From assembly GCA_963737575.1 (NCBI GenBank), contig CAVTTJ010000006.1:1-64000 (forward strand): a DNA stretch of 64,000 bases, given 5' to 3'. Each line of letters opens with the position of its first letter. Position 1 is the first letter of the stretch. Shown here in pieces: positions 16,800-25,446 of the stretch. Source of the stretch: VRUE01 sp963737575. Lineage in GTDB: Bacteria > Actinomycetota > Thermoleophilia > Solirubrobacterales > 70-9. The notes below the pieces were generated by a model. The model was not told the DNA's origin. It did not search any database and was given only the letters and a program-made list of their open reading frames with translations. Position numbers and translations under genes: made by a program.

Positions 16800-17308
16800 G
16801 TGTGAGGCGCTCAGCGGCAGCTCCCGAGGCCGCGGAGGCGCCGCCGGTAGACGCGCATCGAGCGGTGCCCGGCGGCGTAACCCGTGTGCTCGATCCCGAT
16901 AGCGGTCCAGTTGAGGCCGACGGTGTGGCGGCAGCGCGTCCTCAGGTTGACCAGCCTGAAGATCTGGCCCGAGGAGGAGATCACGAAATGGGAGCAGACG
17001 TTCGGCAGTTCACCGAGCTCGGGGTCAGGAACGTCCGGGGCGAACGTGTTGCGCCGCCGCGCTCGAGGCCACCGCGATGTGCTCGACGATCACCTGGGAG
17101 TCGCGCAGCCTCCAGGTGCGTTCGCCGTAGTGGCGCCGAATAGGCGGCCATCTTGCGCTTGCGTTTCGGGCCGAACGGGATCAGCGATTTCCGGATCAGG
17201 GCTTCCTGACCGCTGCGGGAGAGCGGCCGCCGCTCGCCGGAGCGGCGTAGATGCCGGCGGTGCAGGCACAGGCGAGACCGCCGCGATCGGGAGGGCGAAG
17301 CTCTTCAT
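16800..17308 (-). pseudogene. N-acetylmuramoyl-L-alanine amidase, frameshifted and truncated
   Basis: From ATG 17308 the signal peptide begins MKSFALPIA. Successive frames then give GLACACTAGIYAAPASGG, LIPFGPKRKRKMAAYS, HYGERTWRLRDSQVIVEHIA and DPELGELPNVCSHFVISS. QIFRLVNLRTRCRHTVGLN and AIGIEHTG end the recognisable part. These are consecutive blocks of an amidase_2 (PGRP-like) domain. The region after EHTG is lost at the tRNA-Ser side. At least four frame changes are present. An intact relative lies at 54235. Confidence 0.75.
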
Positions 17309-17360
17309 TTGAACCGACAATAGGCCTCGGGCTCGAACTTCCTTCACAATTCGAGCTTCG

Positions 17361-18212
17361 ATGTGGGGCCAGACGAAAAGACATGGATTGAGGGCGGGAC
17401 TCGGAGCCGCCGCCCTGCTGCTCACGCTGGCGCTGGCCGCCTGCGGGCAGTCGACGATCGTCATCAAAGCGCCGCCGAAGCCGAAACCTCAGAGCCGGAT
17501 CGCCGAAGAGCGGCCGCCGACGCCCCGGCACCTCGACGTCGCGACGCCGGCACAGGAGGCCGCCGCCAGGCGCGAAGCGGCCGAAGTCACCGCGACGCGC
17601 GAAGCCGCGGCCGCCGCCAAGAAGGAACGCGAAGCGCGGGAAGTCGAAGCCGAACCCGCCCCCGAACCGAGCTCACCGCCGCCGCCGGGCGCGTTGCCGC
17701 CCGCATCGGCCGGGACCAACGGCTCCTACACCCCGCCGCCCCCCTCGCAGCGCAAAAAGATCACCCCGCGCGTGATCGAACGGCTCGAGCGCCAGGAAGC
17801 GGAGGGGAGGGCGGTCCTGCTCAGCGGCATCGCCCTGGCGCCGCCGAGCGCCCCGGAACGGATCAAGGCCGCGATCAGCGCCGCGAACACGATCGTCGGC
17901 CGCCCCTACATATGGGGCGGGGGGCACGCCTCCTGGTACTCGACGGGGTATGACTGCTCGGGCGCCGTCAGCTTCATGCTCGGCGGCGGCGGCTTCCTCG
18001 AAGCGCCGCTCGACTCGACCCGGCTCGAGTCCTGGGGCGCTCCTGGGCCCGGCAAGTGGGTGACCGTCTATGCGAACGCCGGCCACGCCTACGCGGTGAT
18101 CGCCGGCCTCCGCTGGGACACGGTGGGCGACGAAAACGGGACCGGCCCGCGCTGGCACGCCGCCGCCCCCTACCCCGAAGGCTTCGTCGCCCGCCACCCG
18201 CCCGGGTTCTGA
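17361..18212 (+). CDS. NlpC/P60-like lipoprotein
   Basis: A 283-residue lipoprotein. The lipobox LALAAC places the acylated Cys at about residue 28. A Pro-rich and then Ala/Glu/Arg-rich helical linker (about 35-115) spans the wall. The C-terminal domain (about 165-283) has the NlpC/P60 hallmarks: GRPYIWGGGHA, nucleophile Cys in YDCSGAVSF, and a catalytic His in NAGHAYAVIAG. Such enzymes cleave peptide stems of peptidoglycan. The third residue of the triad is not assigned with confidence. ATG 17361 is followed by a normal n-region. It is divergent from the amidase relic. Confidence 0.82.
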   Translation: MWGQTKRHGLRAGLGAAALLLTLALAACGQSTIVIKAPPKPKPQSRIAEERPPTPRHLDVATPAQEAAARREAAEVTATREAAAAAKKEREAREVEAEPAPEPSSPPPPGALPPASAGTNGSYTPPPPSQRKKITPRVIERLERQEAEGRAVLLSGIALAPPSAPERIKAAISAANTIVGRPYIWGGGHASWYSTGYDCSGAVSFMLGGGGFLEAPLDSTRLESWGAPGPGKWVTVYANAGHAYAVIAGLRWDTVGDENGTGPRWHAAAPYPEGFVARHPPGF

Positions 18213-18269
18213 GGGTCGTCGGTTAGGCTGGCCGCACGGCTCGCTGAACCACCCGATCGGAGGATCCGC

Positions 18270-19520
18270 ATGAGCGTCACCGGCCAGGACCAGAAGCCGC
18301 TCGATGAGGTGCTCGTCGCCGATCGGGCCAATTTCGAGGATGGCCCTCCCCACGAGCTGTTCAAGCGCCTCCGCGGCGAGTGCCCGGTGCACTGGTCTCC
18401 GCGGATCACCGAGTTCCCGAACGAGGACGGCTTCTGGTCGATTACGACAGCCGACGACGTCCACGCCGTCAGCCGCGACTGGCAGACGTATTCCTCTGAG
18501 GTCGGGGGCTTCACCGCGTTGAAGAACTCGATCCTGCCGCTCGAGCTGCAGCAGGCGATGTTCATCGGGATGGACCCGCCCAAGCATGATCGGATCAAGG
18601 CGCTGTTCCAGCAGGGCTTCACGCCGAAGCGGATCGCCGAGCACGAGGGCGCGATCCGCGAGATCGCCGTCGGCGTCCTCGAGCCGCTCGAGGCCCGGAA
18701 TGGCTGCGACCTGGTCACCGACGTCGCCCAGCCGGTGGTGGCGCGTGTGATCGGAAGCTTCATGGGCCTGCCGCCCGAGGACGACGAGGTCTGGGCGAGG
18801 CTGATGAACACGCTGCTGCAGGCCGGCGACCCCGATGCGACGCCCGAAGGCGTGGAGACCGCGATGGAACGCGACGTCCCGGAGATCTTCCAGCGCTGCG
18901 GGAAGCTGATCGCCGAACGCCGCGAGCAGCCGACCGACGACCTGACCAGCGTCCTCGTCCACGCCGAGATCGAGGGCGAGCGGCTCGAGGAACACGAGAT
19001 CGTGATGGGCTTCGTGCTGCTGATGGCGGCGGGCAACGACAGCACCAAGGCGACCTACTGCAGCGGCATGCGGGCGCTGATGGAAGACCGCGAGCAGTTG
19101 GAGATGGTCCTCGAGGACCCCTCGCTGGTGCCGGCGGCGGTCGAGGAGGCGCTGCGGATGTTCCCCGCCTTCGCCCACTTCGCGCGCACCGCGACCTCAG
19201 ACACCGAGCTCAACGGGCAGACGATCAGGGAGGGGGAGAAGGTGGTCATGTGGTACCCGTCCTCGAACCGCGACGAGACGCGCTATGAGGACCCCGACCG
19301 CTTCGATGTAACCCGCAACCCCGAGCATCAGGCGTTCGGCGCCGGCGGCCGCCACTTCTGCCTCGGCACCGCGCTCGCCCGACTCGAGCTGCGGATCATG
19401 ATCGAAGAGACGCTGGCCCGGTTCCCCGATCTCGAGATCGCCGAGACGCCGACCTACGTCGAGTCACCGTTCGCGAACCAGCTCAAAACGCTCCCGGTTC
19501 ACCTGCACCCCAAGCAGTGA
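18270..19520 (+). CDS. cytochrome P450
   Basis: A 416-residue soluble class I bacterial P450. The I-helix motif AAGNDSTK is at about 252 (the usual AGxDT has Asn-Asp), the ExxR motif EEALR at about 291, and the heme-ligand loop FGAGGRHFCLG at about 355-365 with the Cys thiolate. The N-terminal layout and MFIGMDPPKHDRIKALFQQGF match the CYP124/125/142-like actinobacterial clade, which oxidises sterol or lipid side chains; this substrate guess is weak. No ferredoxin or reductase gene is adjacent. ATG 18270 has a GGAGGATCC ribosome site. It converges on the delta-60 protein. Confidence 0.93.
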   Translation: MSVTGQDQKPLDEVLVADRANFEDGPPHELFKRLRGECPVHWSPRITEFPNEDGFWSITTADDVHAVSRDWQTYSSEVGGFTALKNSILPLELQQAMFIGMDPPKHDRIKALFQQGFTPKRIAEHEGAIREIAVGVLEPLEARNGCDLVTDVAQPVVARVIGSFMGLPPEDDEVWARLMNTLLQAGDPDATPEGVETAMERDVPEIFQRCGKLIAERREQPTDDLTSVLVHAEIEGERLEEHEIVMGFVLLMAAGNDSTKATYCSGMRALMEDREQLEMVLEDPSLVPAAVEEALRMFPAFAHFARTATSDTELNGQTIREGEKVVMWYPSSNRDETRYEDPDRFDVTRNPEHQAFGAGGRHFCLGTALARLELRIMIEETLARFPDLEIAETPTYVESPFANQLKTLPVHLHPKQ

Positions 19521-19534
19521 CCTCAAGGCGAGGG

Positions 19535-21322
19535 TCAGGGTCGGCGAATGACCCTGAACGCGGCCCGCGCCGGGGTCGAGGCGTTGCCGGCGGCATCGGT
19601 CGCGACGAGGGTCGCCCGGTAGCGGCCCGGGCGCAGTCGCTTCTTCCCGATCCTTCCCGAGAACGGGTTCCTGTTCGCCCCAGCAGCTCCGCTCTCGGCG
19701 AAGGCGCCGACAGGGGTGAATTTCGCCTTCCTCTTCCCCTTGCGGCGCTTTCGGCGTTCGATCTGGACCGTCACCCGGGCGGTCTCCGAGAGTGTGTAGC
19801 GGATGCTCGTCCCCTTCTTGACCTTGCTTGCCACCGGGGTCTCAGCCTTTCCATTGCCCCTGACCGCCCAGGCGCGGGGACTGAGCTTCGCCCCCGAGAT
19901 CACCGGCGCCGTCGTGTCCTTCTGCGGGGGCGAGACGTCGATGAAGCGGGCGGCGGAAAGGTCGGCGGTTTCGTAGAGGCCGAGTTCGCCACCGACCACC
20001 ACCCGGTTGCGGCTGTCGGTCGTGACATCGGCCCAGTTGCCGTTCAATCGCGGCGGCTCGAGATATCCGCCGTTGCCGAATTCCGGGTCGGGCTCAAGCA
20101 CCGGCGAGCCCGGCGCCACGCGGCGCATCGCCGCGAGGATGGCACCGCCGCCGCCAGGTGTCTGGCCAACGCCCGAGAGGAGGAACCGTTCTCTGGACGG
20201 CCCCTGGGCACCACCGGCCTGCTGCAGCGCCGCCCGGTACATGTTCTGGCCGCCGGGGATCGGGACCCGGGCGGTGGTGCCTGGGATAGCCGCCCCCGTC
20301 GTTGCATTCAGCGCCGTGACCCCGAAGTCGGTTTCCGTCTCTTTGCCGGGTTTGACGTCGATGCTGCCGAAGACGTAGAGGACGCCGCGGTCCAGCACCT
20401 GGGAGGCGCCGAGATCGGAGCCGTTGCCGTAGGAGATCGTCACCACCCCCGTCCCGTTGAAGGCGATGTCGCGGGCGCCGGTCGGCAGGTAGCGGACGAC
20501 GGCCCATTCGGTCACGCCCCCGCTCGTCGCGACGCCAACCGCCCGGATCGCGCCGGACGGTTCGAGTGCGACGTCGCGGAGCTCGTCGAAGGTACCGGCG
20601 ATGAGGTCGGTGAAGGCGCCGTTCCCGGTGCCGGCCGGCCCGTCGAATTCCGGGTCGAGGTTCCCATCGGAATCCCAACGCGCGAGGGCGGCATCCAAGC
20701 CAGAGGAGCCGACCGCGGTGATGTGCCCGTCGGGGGAGACCGCGATGTCCTTGAGCTCGGCCCCCTCGGAGGTGATTTCGTCGGTCACGAATCCGGTGTT
20801 GGCCGGGCCGAAGGTCATGTCGAGGGCGCCGTCGGTGTCGTAGCGGGCGATCGTGAACTGCGAGCGATGGGCGGGGGTCACGGTGAAGCCGCCGGCGATG
20901 ATCTTTCCCGTGCCTGGTTCAATCGCAAGTGATCTGATCTCCGCGCCGAATTCGGCCAGGACCCCTTCCCCGAATAGCCCCGGCGCTTCCCTCGAGACGC
21001 CATTCACTCCAAATGTCGGGTCGGGCGTGCCGTCGCTGCGGAACCGCCCCAGGACCCAGCCGCCGTTTGGTTCGACCGGTTCTTTGGCGAGGACCCCGCC
21101 TCCGACCAGGACCCGGTCATGGCTGTCGAGGACCATCGCGTTGCCGGACTCACGGGCTCCGGGGAACGAGGCGTTGATGCTCGCGAAGCCGGTGCCGCCG
21201 AACGAGGAGTCTGGGATGCCGCCGCCGGCGAGCGCCGCGGATGGAGCGACCATCAGGGCCGCCAGCGTCAGCGCCGGGGCGACGCGCCGCGCTGCCGAGA
21301 CGAGGCACCCAGGGCCGAGCAT
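19535..21322 (-). CDS. secreted delta-60 repeat protein
   Basis: A 595-residue exported protein with a signal peptide (1-32). The body consists of delta-60-type beta-propeller repeats, recognisable by recurring D-x-x-FG-x-x-G and DSxxRVLVGG turns: PDSSFGGTGFASI, SHDRVLVGGGVL, PDPTFGVNGV, TFGPANTGFVTDE, PEFDGPAGTG, EFGNGGYLEPP. The last 100 residues (about 495-595) are a beta-sandwich-like unit found after DTTAPVISGAKLSP, rich in Lys/Arg, ending RAAFRVIRRP. It is probably a surface or extracellular protein; enzymatic function is not indicated. ATG 21322 begins the signal peptide. Confidence 0.85.
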   Translation of the reverse strand: MLGPGCLVSAARRVAPALTLAALMVAPSAALAGGGIPDSSFGGTGFASINASFPGARESGNAMVLDSHDRVLVGGGVLAKEPVEPNGGWVLGRFRSDGTPDPTFGVNGVSREAPGLFGEGVLAEFGAEIRSLAIEPGTGKIIAGGFTVTPAHRSQFTIARYDTDGALDMTFGPANTGFVTDEITSEGAELKDIAVSPDGHITAVGSSGLDAALARWDSDGNLDPEFDGPAGTGNGAFTDLIAGTFDELRDVALEPSGAIRAVGVATSGGVTEWAVVRYLPTGARDIAFNGTGVVTISYGNGSDLGASQVLDRGVLYVFGSIDVKPGKETETDFGVTALNATTGAAIPGTTARVPIPGGQNMYRAALQQAGGAQGPSRERFLLSGVGQTPGGGGAILAAMRRVAPGSPVLEPDPEFGNGGYLEPPRLNGNWADVTTDSRNRVVVGGELGLYETADLSAARFIDVSPPQKDTTAPVISGAKLSPRAWAVRGNGKAETPVASKVKKGTSIRYTLSETARVTVQIERRKRRKGKRKAKFTPVGAFAESGAAGANRNPFSGRIGKKRLRPGRYRATLVATDAAGNASTPARAAFRVIRRP

Positions 21323-21559
21323 CGATCCAACCTAGCAGCGGGTCATCCTAAGCGCCCAATTTGCGGATCCGCGCCGGCCGCCCCCCTTGCGACGCCGTAT
21401 TTCCCCGCTATGTTCACCACTGCGACCGGGAGGGACCGGCGCCCGCGGAAGCCCAGCGGTGAATCGGTCCCGAGGGTGGCGCGAGAAGCTTCTAGCGCGA
21501 AGGCTACGCGCGAGGCAGGCGACGAGCGTCATCACCGGTCGTTTTTCGTGCTCGCGTCG

Positions 21560-22198
21560 CTAGCCGGCCCTGACGCCGCCGAAGAGGGCGAGCTCGAGCC
21601 ACTTCCAGTGGCAGTCGACCTGGTCGAAACCAACCTCCCGCAGCCATTCCAGCTGGTCCTCGAGCGGCGCGAGCTGGTCGGAGGGGTCGTCCTCTCTTTG
21701 GTCGAATCCGTAGGCCCGCTGGCTCAGGTCGTGGAGCTCCTCGGAGGGCGCCGCGACGCAGTCGAGGTTGTAGAAGGCGCCGCCGGGAGCGAGCAGGTCG
21801 AAGACCTCCCTGGACAACGAGCGCTTCCGCTTGTCGGGCAAATGGTGGATCGCGAGTGCCGAGACCACAAGGTCGAACTGGCCCCAGCGGTCGGCGAGCG
21901 GCTCCATCAGGTCGTGAACCTCGAACCCGGCCCGCTGGTCGTCGGCGAAGCGCTCGGTCGCCGCCGCGACCATCGCCGGCGAGATATCGAGGCCGACCGC
22001 CTCGACGCCCGGGCGCGCGGCGGCGATCGCAGCAGGGAGATGCCCTTCGCCCGTTCCGAGGTCGAGCACCCGCTCGACCCGCTCGGGGACGAGGTGATCG
22101 ACCAGCAGCCGCTCCGCATCCGGCGCGTGGGGCAGCCGCTCGCGCCGCGAGGGCCACTCCTCGACGCGATCGGGCTCGAGCCACTCGCGCCCGGTCAT
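21560..22198 (-). CDS. class I SAM-dependent methyltransferase
   Basis: A 212-residue Rossmann methyltransferase. Motif I VLDLGTGEGHLPAAI (about 42-56) binds SAM. GLDISPAMVAAATERF gives the acidic motif II, and LVVSALAIHHLPD is the post-I/IV strand typical of small-molecule or lipid methyltransferases. PGGAFYNLDCV follows. The substrate is unknown. The ATG at 22198 overlaps the stop of the upstream acetyltransferase gene (ATGA), so the two are probably translationally coupled. Confidence 0.88.
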   Translation of the reverse strand: MTGREWLEPDRVEEWPSRRERLPHAPDAERLLVDHLVPERVERVLDLGTGEGHLPAAIAAARPGVEAVGLDISPAMVAAATERFADDQRAGFEVHDLMEPLADRWGQFDLVVSALAIHHLPDKRKRSLSREVFDLLAPGGAFYNLDCVAAPSEELHDLSQRAYGFDQREDDPSDQLAPLEDQLEWLREVGFDQVDCHWKWLELALFGGVRAG

Positions 22199-22629
22199 CG
22201 GGACAGCCGCGCGAAGTGGTGGGCCGAGATCACCATGCCGGCGTTGAGGTAGAGCCGGTGCGCGTCGGCCCGATCGAGGCCGACCCCCGAGTCGAGGTGA
22301 AGTTGGTCGCACCCCAGCCGCTGCGCCTCCTCCAGCAGCCACTCGAGCAGCGCCCGCGCGTGGCCGCGGCGCCGGGCCTCGGGCAGGGTCGAGAGGTCGT
22401 CGACATAGAGGTAGTGGCCCCAGGCGAGGCTGTGGCCGCAGCGAAAGCCGGCCGCCGCCATCGCGCGCTCCTCGCCCTCCTCGAAGGCTCCGGCCAGGCG
22501 GTAGCCCTGCGGTCGCTGGGCCTCATCGACGATGCGGACGAACTCCGCCTCGTCGGCTAGGTCGGTCCGCAGAGCCCGCATCGCCTCGAACGCAAGTCCC
22601 GTCTCGGGCGGCTGCAGCTCGCGGACCAC
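22195..22629 (-). CDS. GNAT-family N-acetyltransferase
   Basis: A 144-residue GNAT acetyltransferase. The acetyl-CoA-binding motif A is YVDDLSTLPEARRRGHARALL (the R/Q-x-x-G-x-G/A type loop RRRGHA), followed by LGCDQLHLDSG and the C-terminal LYLNAGMVISAHHF strand, where aromatic and His residues line the acceptor pocket. Start GTG 22629 gives the family N-terminus VRELQPPETG; an internal ATG at about 22582 is possible. It is the first gene of a two-gene unit with the methyltransferase. The acceptor is unknown. Confidence 0.85.
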   Translation of the reverse strand: MVRELQPPETGLAFEAMRALRTDLADEAEFVRIVDEAQRPQGYRLAGAFEEGEERAMAAAGFRCGHSLAWGHYLYVDDLSTLPEARRRGHARALLEWLLEEAQRLGCDQLHLDSGVGLDRADAHRLYLNAGMVISAHHFARLSR

Positions 22630-22714
22630 GGGCGGATCATATGTTTGCGGCGGCGGCCGGCGCGCGCGGTTTTCGCGCCTCCCAGCGGGTGACGGCGCCG
22701 AGTGCCGGAGGCGG

Positions 22715-23575
22715 CTAGGCGGGCAGGCTGTAGTTGCGCTGGGTGTGAGGGGCGTAGCGGGCGATTTCCTCGTCGGCGGGATCGACCTCGAGCCAGCCCG
22801 TGTGTTTGCGCTGGACCTGGCCGATCGCCGGTCGGGAGAACGAGTGCGCGGTGAGGCCCGCCCGCCGCGCCCCCGGGGGCGCGGCGCCCCGCGGGAGCCG
22901 CAGCAGGATGCCGGCATCGTCGGCCCCGAGTACGTCGACCGGGACGACGCTCGGGAAGCCGTCGTCCCCGATCCAGCCGAGAAGGCGGTGGGGGAGCGCG
23001 GCGGCGCGCTCGGCGGCGCGCCGATGGTCGAGGCGGGGCCCGGTCCCGTTCGCCGGCGGGCGCTGTGCTGCCGGGGCCTCGGCCGGGAGCGGCGAACCGT
23101 GGGCCGTCGCCCCGCCGGCGCAGGCCGGGTCGGGCCAGACGAGGACCCGCTCGACCGCGATCCCGATCTCGACCCGCGTCGCGTAGGCGCGCTGCCAGCG
23201 CCGCCAGATCGCAGGGGCATCCCGCCACGGCTCGAACCGCTCCCAGCGCTCGGCGACGGTCGCCGGATAGTCGGGAATCGGGTCCAAGAGGGACGCGGTC
23301 CCCTGGACGAGCACGTACTCCGGGCGCCGGCTCAGTCCGTGGGTGCGGGTGTGGAAGGCCAGCGCGACCCGCGGGTCGCTCCTGATCCGCTCGAGCTTCC
23401 TCCATCCCCCGACCGAGCTGTTGATCGCGGTCAGGGTCCCCGCCGCTGCGTCCCGGGCCACCGCGTAGTTGTTGACGGGCAGCAGGACGGCGCCGGCGGC
23501 CGGGGTCGCATAGGCGAGGACGACGACGAGGTCGCCGCCGATGATCTCGTCGACCTCGGCGCTCCAGAGCTCCAT
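22715..23575 (-). CDS. tandem split-barrel (pyridoxamine oxidase-like / FDOR) protein
   Basis: A 286-residue protein of the flavin/deazaflavin split-barrel class. The N-terminal half (about 1-145) has PVNNYAVARDAAAGTLTAI, RIRSDPRVALAFHTRTHG and YVLVQGTASLLD, the usual PNPOx-type strands. The C-terminal half (about 165-280) has HRLLGWIGDDGFPSVVPVDV and GILLRLPRGAAPPGARRAG, then HTGWLEVD, which look like a second, diverged barrel. FMN, F420 or heme as cofactor cannot be decided. It is divergent from the TetR gene across a perfect 22-bp palindrome and is probably its target. Confidence 0.75.
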   Translation of the reverse strand: MELWSAEVDEIIGGDLVVVLAYATPAAGAVLLPVNNYAVARDAAAGTLTAINSSVGGWRKLERIRSDPRVALAFHTRTHGLSRRPEYVLVQGTASLLDPIPDYPATVAERWERFEPWRDAPAIWRRWQRAYATRVEIGIAVERVLVWPDPACAGGATAHGSPLPAEAPAAQRPPANGTGPRLDHRRAAERAAALPHRLLGWIGDDGFPSVVPVDVLGADDAGILLRLPRGAAPPGARRAGLTAHSFSRPAIGQVQRKHTGWLEVDPADEEIARYAPHTQRNYSLPA

Positions 23576-23585
23576 GCCCGCGACC

Positions 23586-23607
23586 TTACCAAATGGCCAT
23601 TTGGTAA
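23586..23607. promoter_or_regulatory. perfect 22-bp palindrome, probable TetR operator
   Basis: TTACCAAATGG is followed directly by its reverse complement CCATTTGGTAA. It lies in the 42-base gap between the divergent split-barrel and TetR genes, where a TetR dimer would control both. It is AT-rich against a GC-rich background. Confidence 0.75.
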
Positions 23608-23617
23608 CGTTCGGGCG

Positions 23618-24250
23618 ATGGCGACCAGGACGAGGAGGCGGCGGCTGACCCCCGAGAGGCGGCGGGAGATGATCCTTGCCGGGGCGACCGAGCTGTTCGC
23701 CGTGAATGGCTACGACGGCACGTCGATGGGCCAGATCGCGGAGGCGGGCGGGATCACACCGGCAGTCATCTATGACCACTTCCCGGCCAAGTCGGAGCTC
23801 GCGATCGAGCTGCTCGAACGACATACCGAGGAGCTGCTGCGGCAGGTGGGGGAGACCCTTCAGAGCGCCGGCGGCGGGCCGGCGGAACTGATGAGGGCGG
23901 GAGTCGACGCCTTCTTCGCCTACGTCGAGGAGCACCCGTTCGCGTGGCGGATGATGTTCCGCGACCCGCCCAGCGACCCCGATGTCGCCGCCGCCTACAG
24001 GCGGCTCGACCGCCGCGCGACGGCCGGGATCGCCGCCTTCGTCGAGATGGGGGCGGGTGGCGCGTTGGCGCGCTTCGAGAACCCGGGGCGGGCGGCGGAG
24101 ATGTTCGCCGAGGCTGTGAAGGGTGCCCAGAACGGGCTCGCCGCCTGGTGGTATGAGCACCCCGAGATTCCGAGGCGCGAGGTCGTCGACCGCATGCTCG
24201 AGTTCTCCTGGGCCGGGCTGGAGCGAACGGCGCGGGGCGGCCGTGACTAG
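23618..24250 (+). CDS. TetR/AcrR-family transcriptional regulator
   Basis: A 210-residue TetR regulator. The N-terminal helix-turn-helix (about 14-60) is canonical: RREMILAGATELFAVNGYDG, TSMGQIAEAGGITPAVIYDHF, PAKSELAIELLERH. The C-terminal ligand domain (about 75-205) is all-helical and includes FFAYVEEHPFAWRMMFRD, typical of AcrR-like pockets. The ligand is unknown. It lies ten bases from the 22-bp palindrome and is the first gene of a four-gene run (TetR, DUF6463, SDR, SnoaL-like) with overlapping starts and stops, so it is expected to autoregulate. Confidence 0.92.
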   Translation: MATRTRRRRLTPERRREMILAGATELFAVNGYDGTSMGQIAEAGGITPAVIYDHFPAKSELAIELLERHTEELLRQVGETLQSAGGGPAELMRAGVDAFFAYVEEHPFAWRMMFRDPPSDPDVAAAYRRLDRRATAGIAAFVEMGAGGALARFENPGRAAEMFAEAVKGAQNGLAAWWYEHPEIPRREVVDRMLEFSWAGLERTARGGRD

Positions 24251-24605
24251 CCGCGTCGACGACGGCCTGTTGCTGCGGGCGCTGGCGATCGCCCATGCCC
24301 TCGTCGGCCTCGTCTTCTTCCGCGAGGAGATCGGCTCGATCCGGCGCGCGGGGATCCTCGCCGCCGTTCCCCACCGGGGCCCGCGGGCGACCGCCTTCTG
24401 GTTCCTCGTCCCGTCTCCGCTGGTCTGGGTCGTCGGCCGCCTCCTCAGCAGCGCCGAGGTGGCCGGTGACTGGGACGCGGTCCGCCGCGCCCACCGCGCG
24501 AGCCTCGCCGGCGCCGCGCTCGCCGTCGCCTGCATGCCGCTGTCGGGTTTCTGGGGGTGGCTGGCGATCTCGGCGCGCGGGCTCTGGCGGTCGCGGGGAA
24601 GATGA
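24243..24605 (+). CDS. small DUF6463-like membrane protein
   Basis: A 120-residue membrane protein with three or four hydrophobic segments (about 8-25, 45-62, 80-100). The sequence LRALAIAHALVGLVFFREEIG, then RATAFWFLVPSPLVWVVGRLL and MPLSGFWGWL resemble the DUF6463 family often found beside TetR regulators. The GTG start overlaps the TetR stop and its stop overlaps the SDR start (ATGA). Role unknown. Confidence 0.7.
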   Translation: MTSRVDDGLLLRALAIAHALVGLVFFREEIGSIRRAGILAAVPHRGPRATAFWFLVPSPLVWVVGRLLSSAEVAGDWDAVRRAHRASLAGAALAVACMPLSGFWGWLAISARGLWRSRGR

Positions 24606-25432
24606 GGAGCTGGCTGCCCGGCCCGAGCCCTGACGGGGCCTGCCTCGTCACCGGGGCGAGCTCCGGCATCGGATGCGCGATCGCGAGGTGCCTCGCCGCG
24701 AGCGGCCGCGGCGTCATTCTCACCGGCCGGCGCGAGGACCGGCTGCGGGATCTTGCCAGCGAGCTCTCCTCGGCGGCGGTGCGGGCGGAGTGGATCCGGT
24801 GCGACCTGGCCGATGCCGCGGCCCGGCATCGGATCGCAGGCGAGGTCGAGTCGCTCGGCCTTCGGGTCGACGTCCTCGTCAACAGCGCCGGCCTCGGCAG
24901 CCATGGGCCGTTCTCGCGGCTCGACCCCGCGCGTGAGCTCGAGCAGGTCCGGGTCGGTTGCGAGGCGATTGTCGACCTATGCGGCGCATTCGTCCCGGCA
25001 ATGGCCGAGCGGCGCCGGGGCGCGGTGCTGATCGTCTCTTCTGGCCTCGGGTTCCAGCCGGTGGCGAGGCAGGCCACCTACGGTGCCGGCAAGGCGTTCA
25101 GGATCTCCTTCGGCGACGCCCTCCACGCCGAGCTCCGCCCCGAGGGCGTCGCCGTCTCCACCGTCTGCCCCGGTCCCGTCGACACCGAGTTCTTCGCCGC
25201 CAACGGGCCCAACCCGGCCCAGGGGCTGCCCCGGTTCCTCTGGCGCAGCGCCGACCAAGTCGCGGCGGCCGCGATCGCGGGCCTCGAGCACAACCGCAGG
25301 GTGGTGATACCGGGGGCGCCGCTGCGGGCGCTGATCTCCGCCTCGCGCCTGACGCCTCCGGGCCTTCGCCTCCGCGTCGTCGCCCACGCCCTGCGCCAGG
25401 CGCCCGCGGTCGCGGGGCCGGGACGCGACTAG
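24602..25432 (+). CDS. short-chain dehydrogenase/reductase (SDR)
   Basis: A 276-residue classical SDR. The cofactor motif is TGASSGIG (about 17-24), followed by NAG-type NSAGLGSHG. The catalytic Ser lies in LIVSSGLG and YGAGK supplies Tyr and Lys (about 159-163). CPGPVDTEFF is the PG motif after the last strands. It is NAD(P)-dependent; TGRREDR at the second strand end favours NADP. The C-terminal helices (LRALISASRLTPPGLRLRVV) look like the membrane-associated SDR subgroup. It is in the TetR operon and the substrate is unknown. Confidence 0.9.
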   Translation: MRSWLPGPSPDGACLVTGASSGIGCAIARCLAASGRGVILTGRREDRLRDLASELSSAAVRAEWIRCDLADAAARHRIAGEVESLGLRVDVLVNSAGLGSHGPFSRLDPARELEQVRVGCEAIVDLCGAFVPAMAERRRGAVLIVSSGLGFQPVARQATYGAGKAFRISFGDALHAELRPEGVAVSTVCPGPVDTEFFAANGPNPAQGLPRFLWRSADQVAAAAIAGLEHNRRVVIPGAPLRALISASRLTPPGLRLRVVAHALRQAPAVAGPGRD

Positions 25433-25446
25433 ACTCGGCCGCGCCG

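Noticed and set aside
7137..17308. A prophage or integrative element with its own integrase
   Set aside because: No tyrosine or serine recombinase, excisionase, structural phage gene or relaxase could be recognised; only a transposase end is left.
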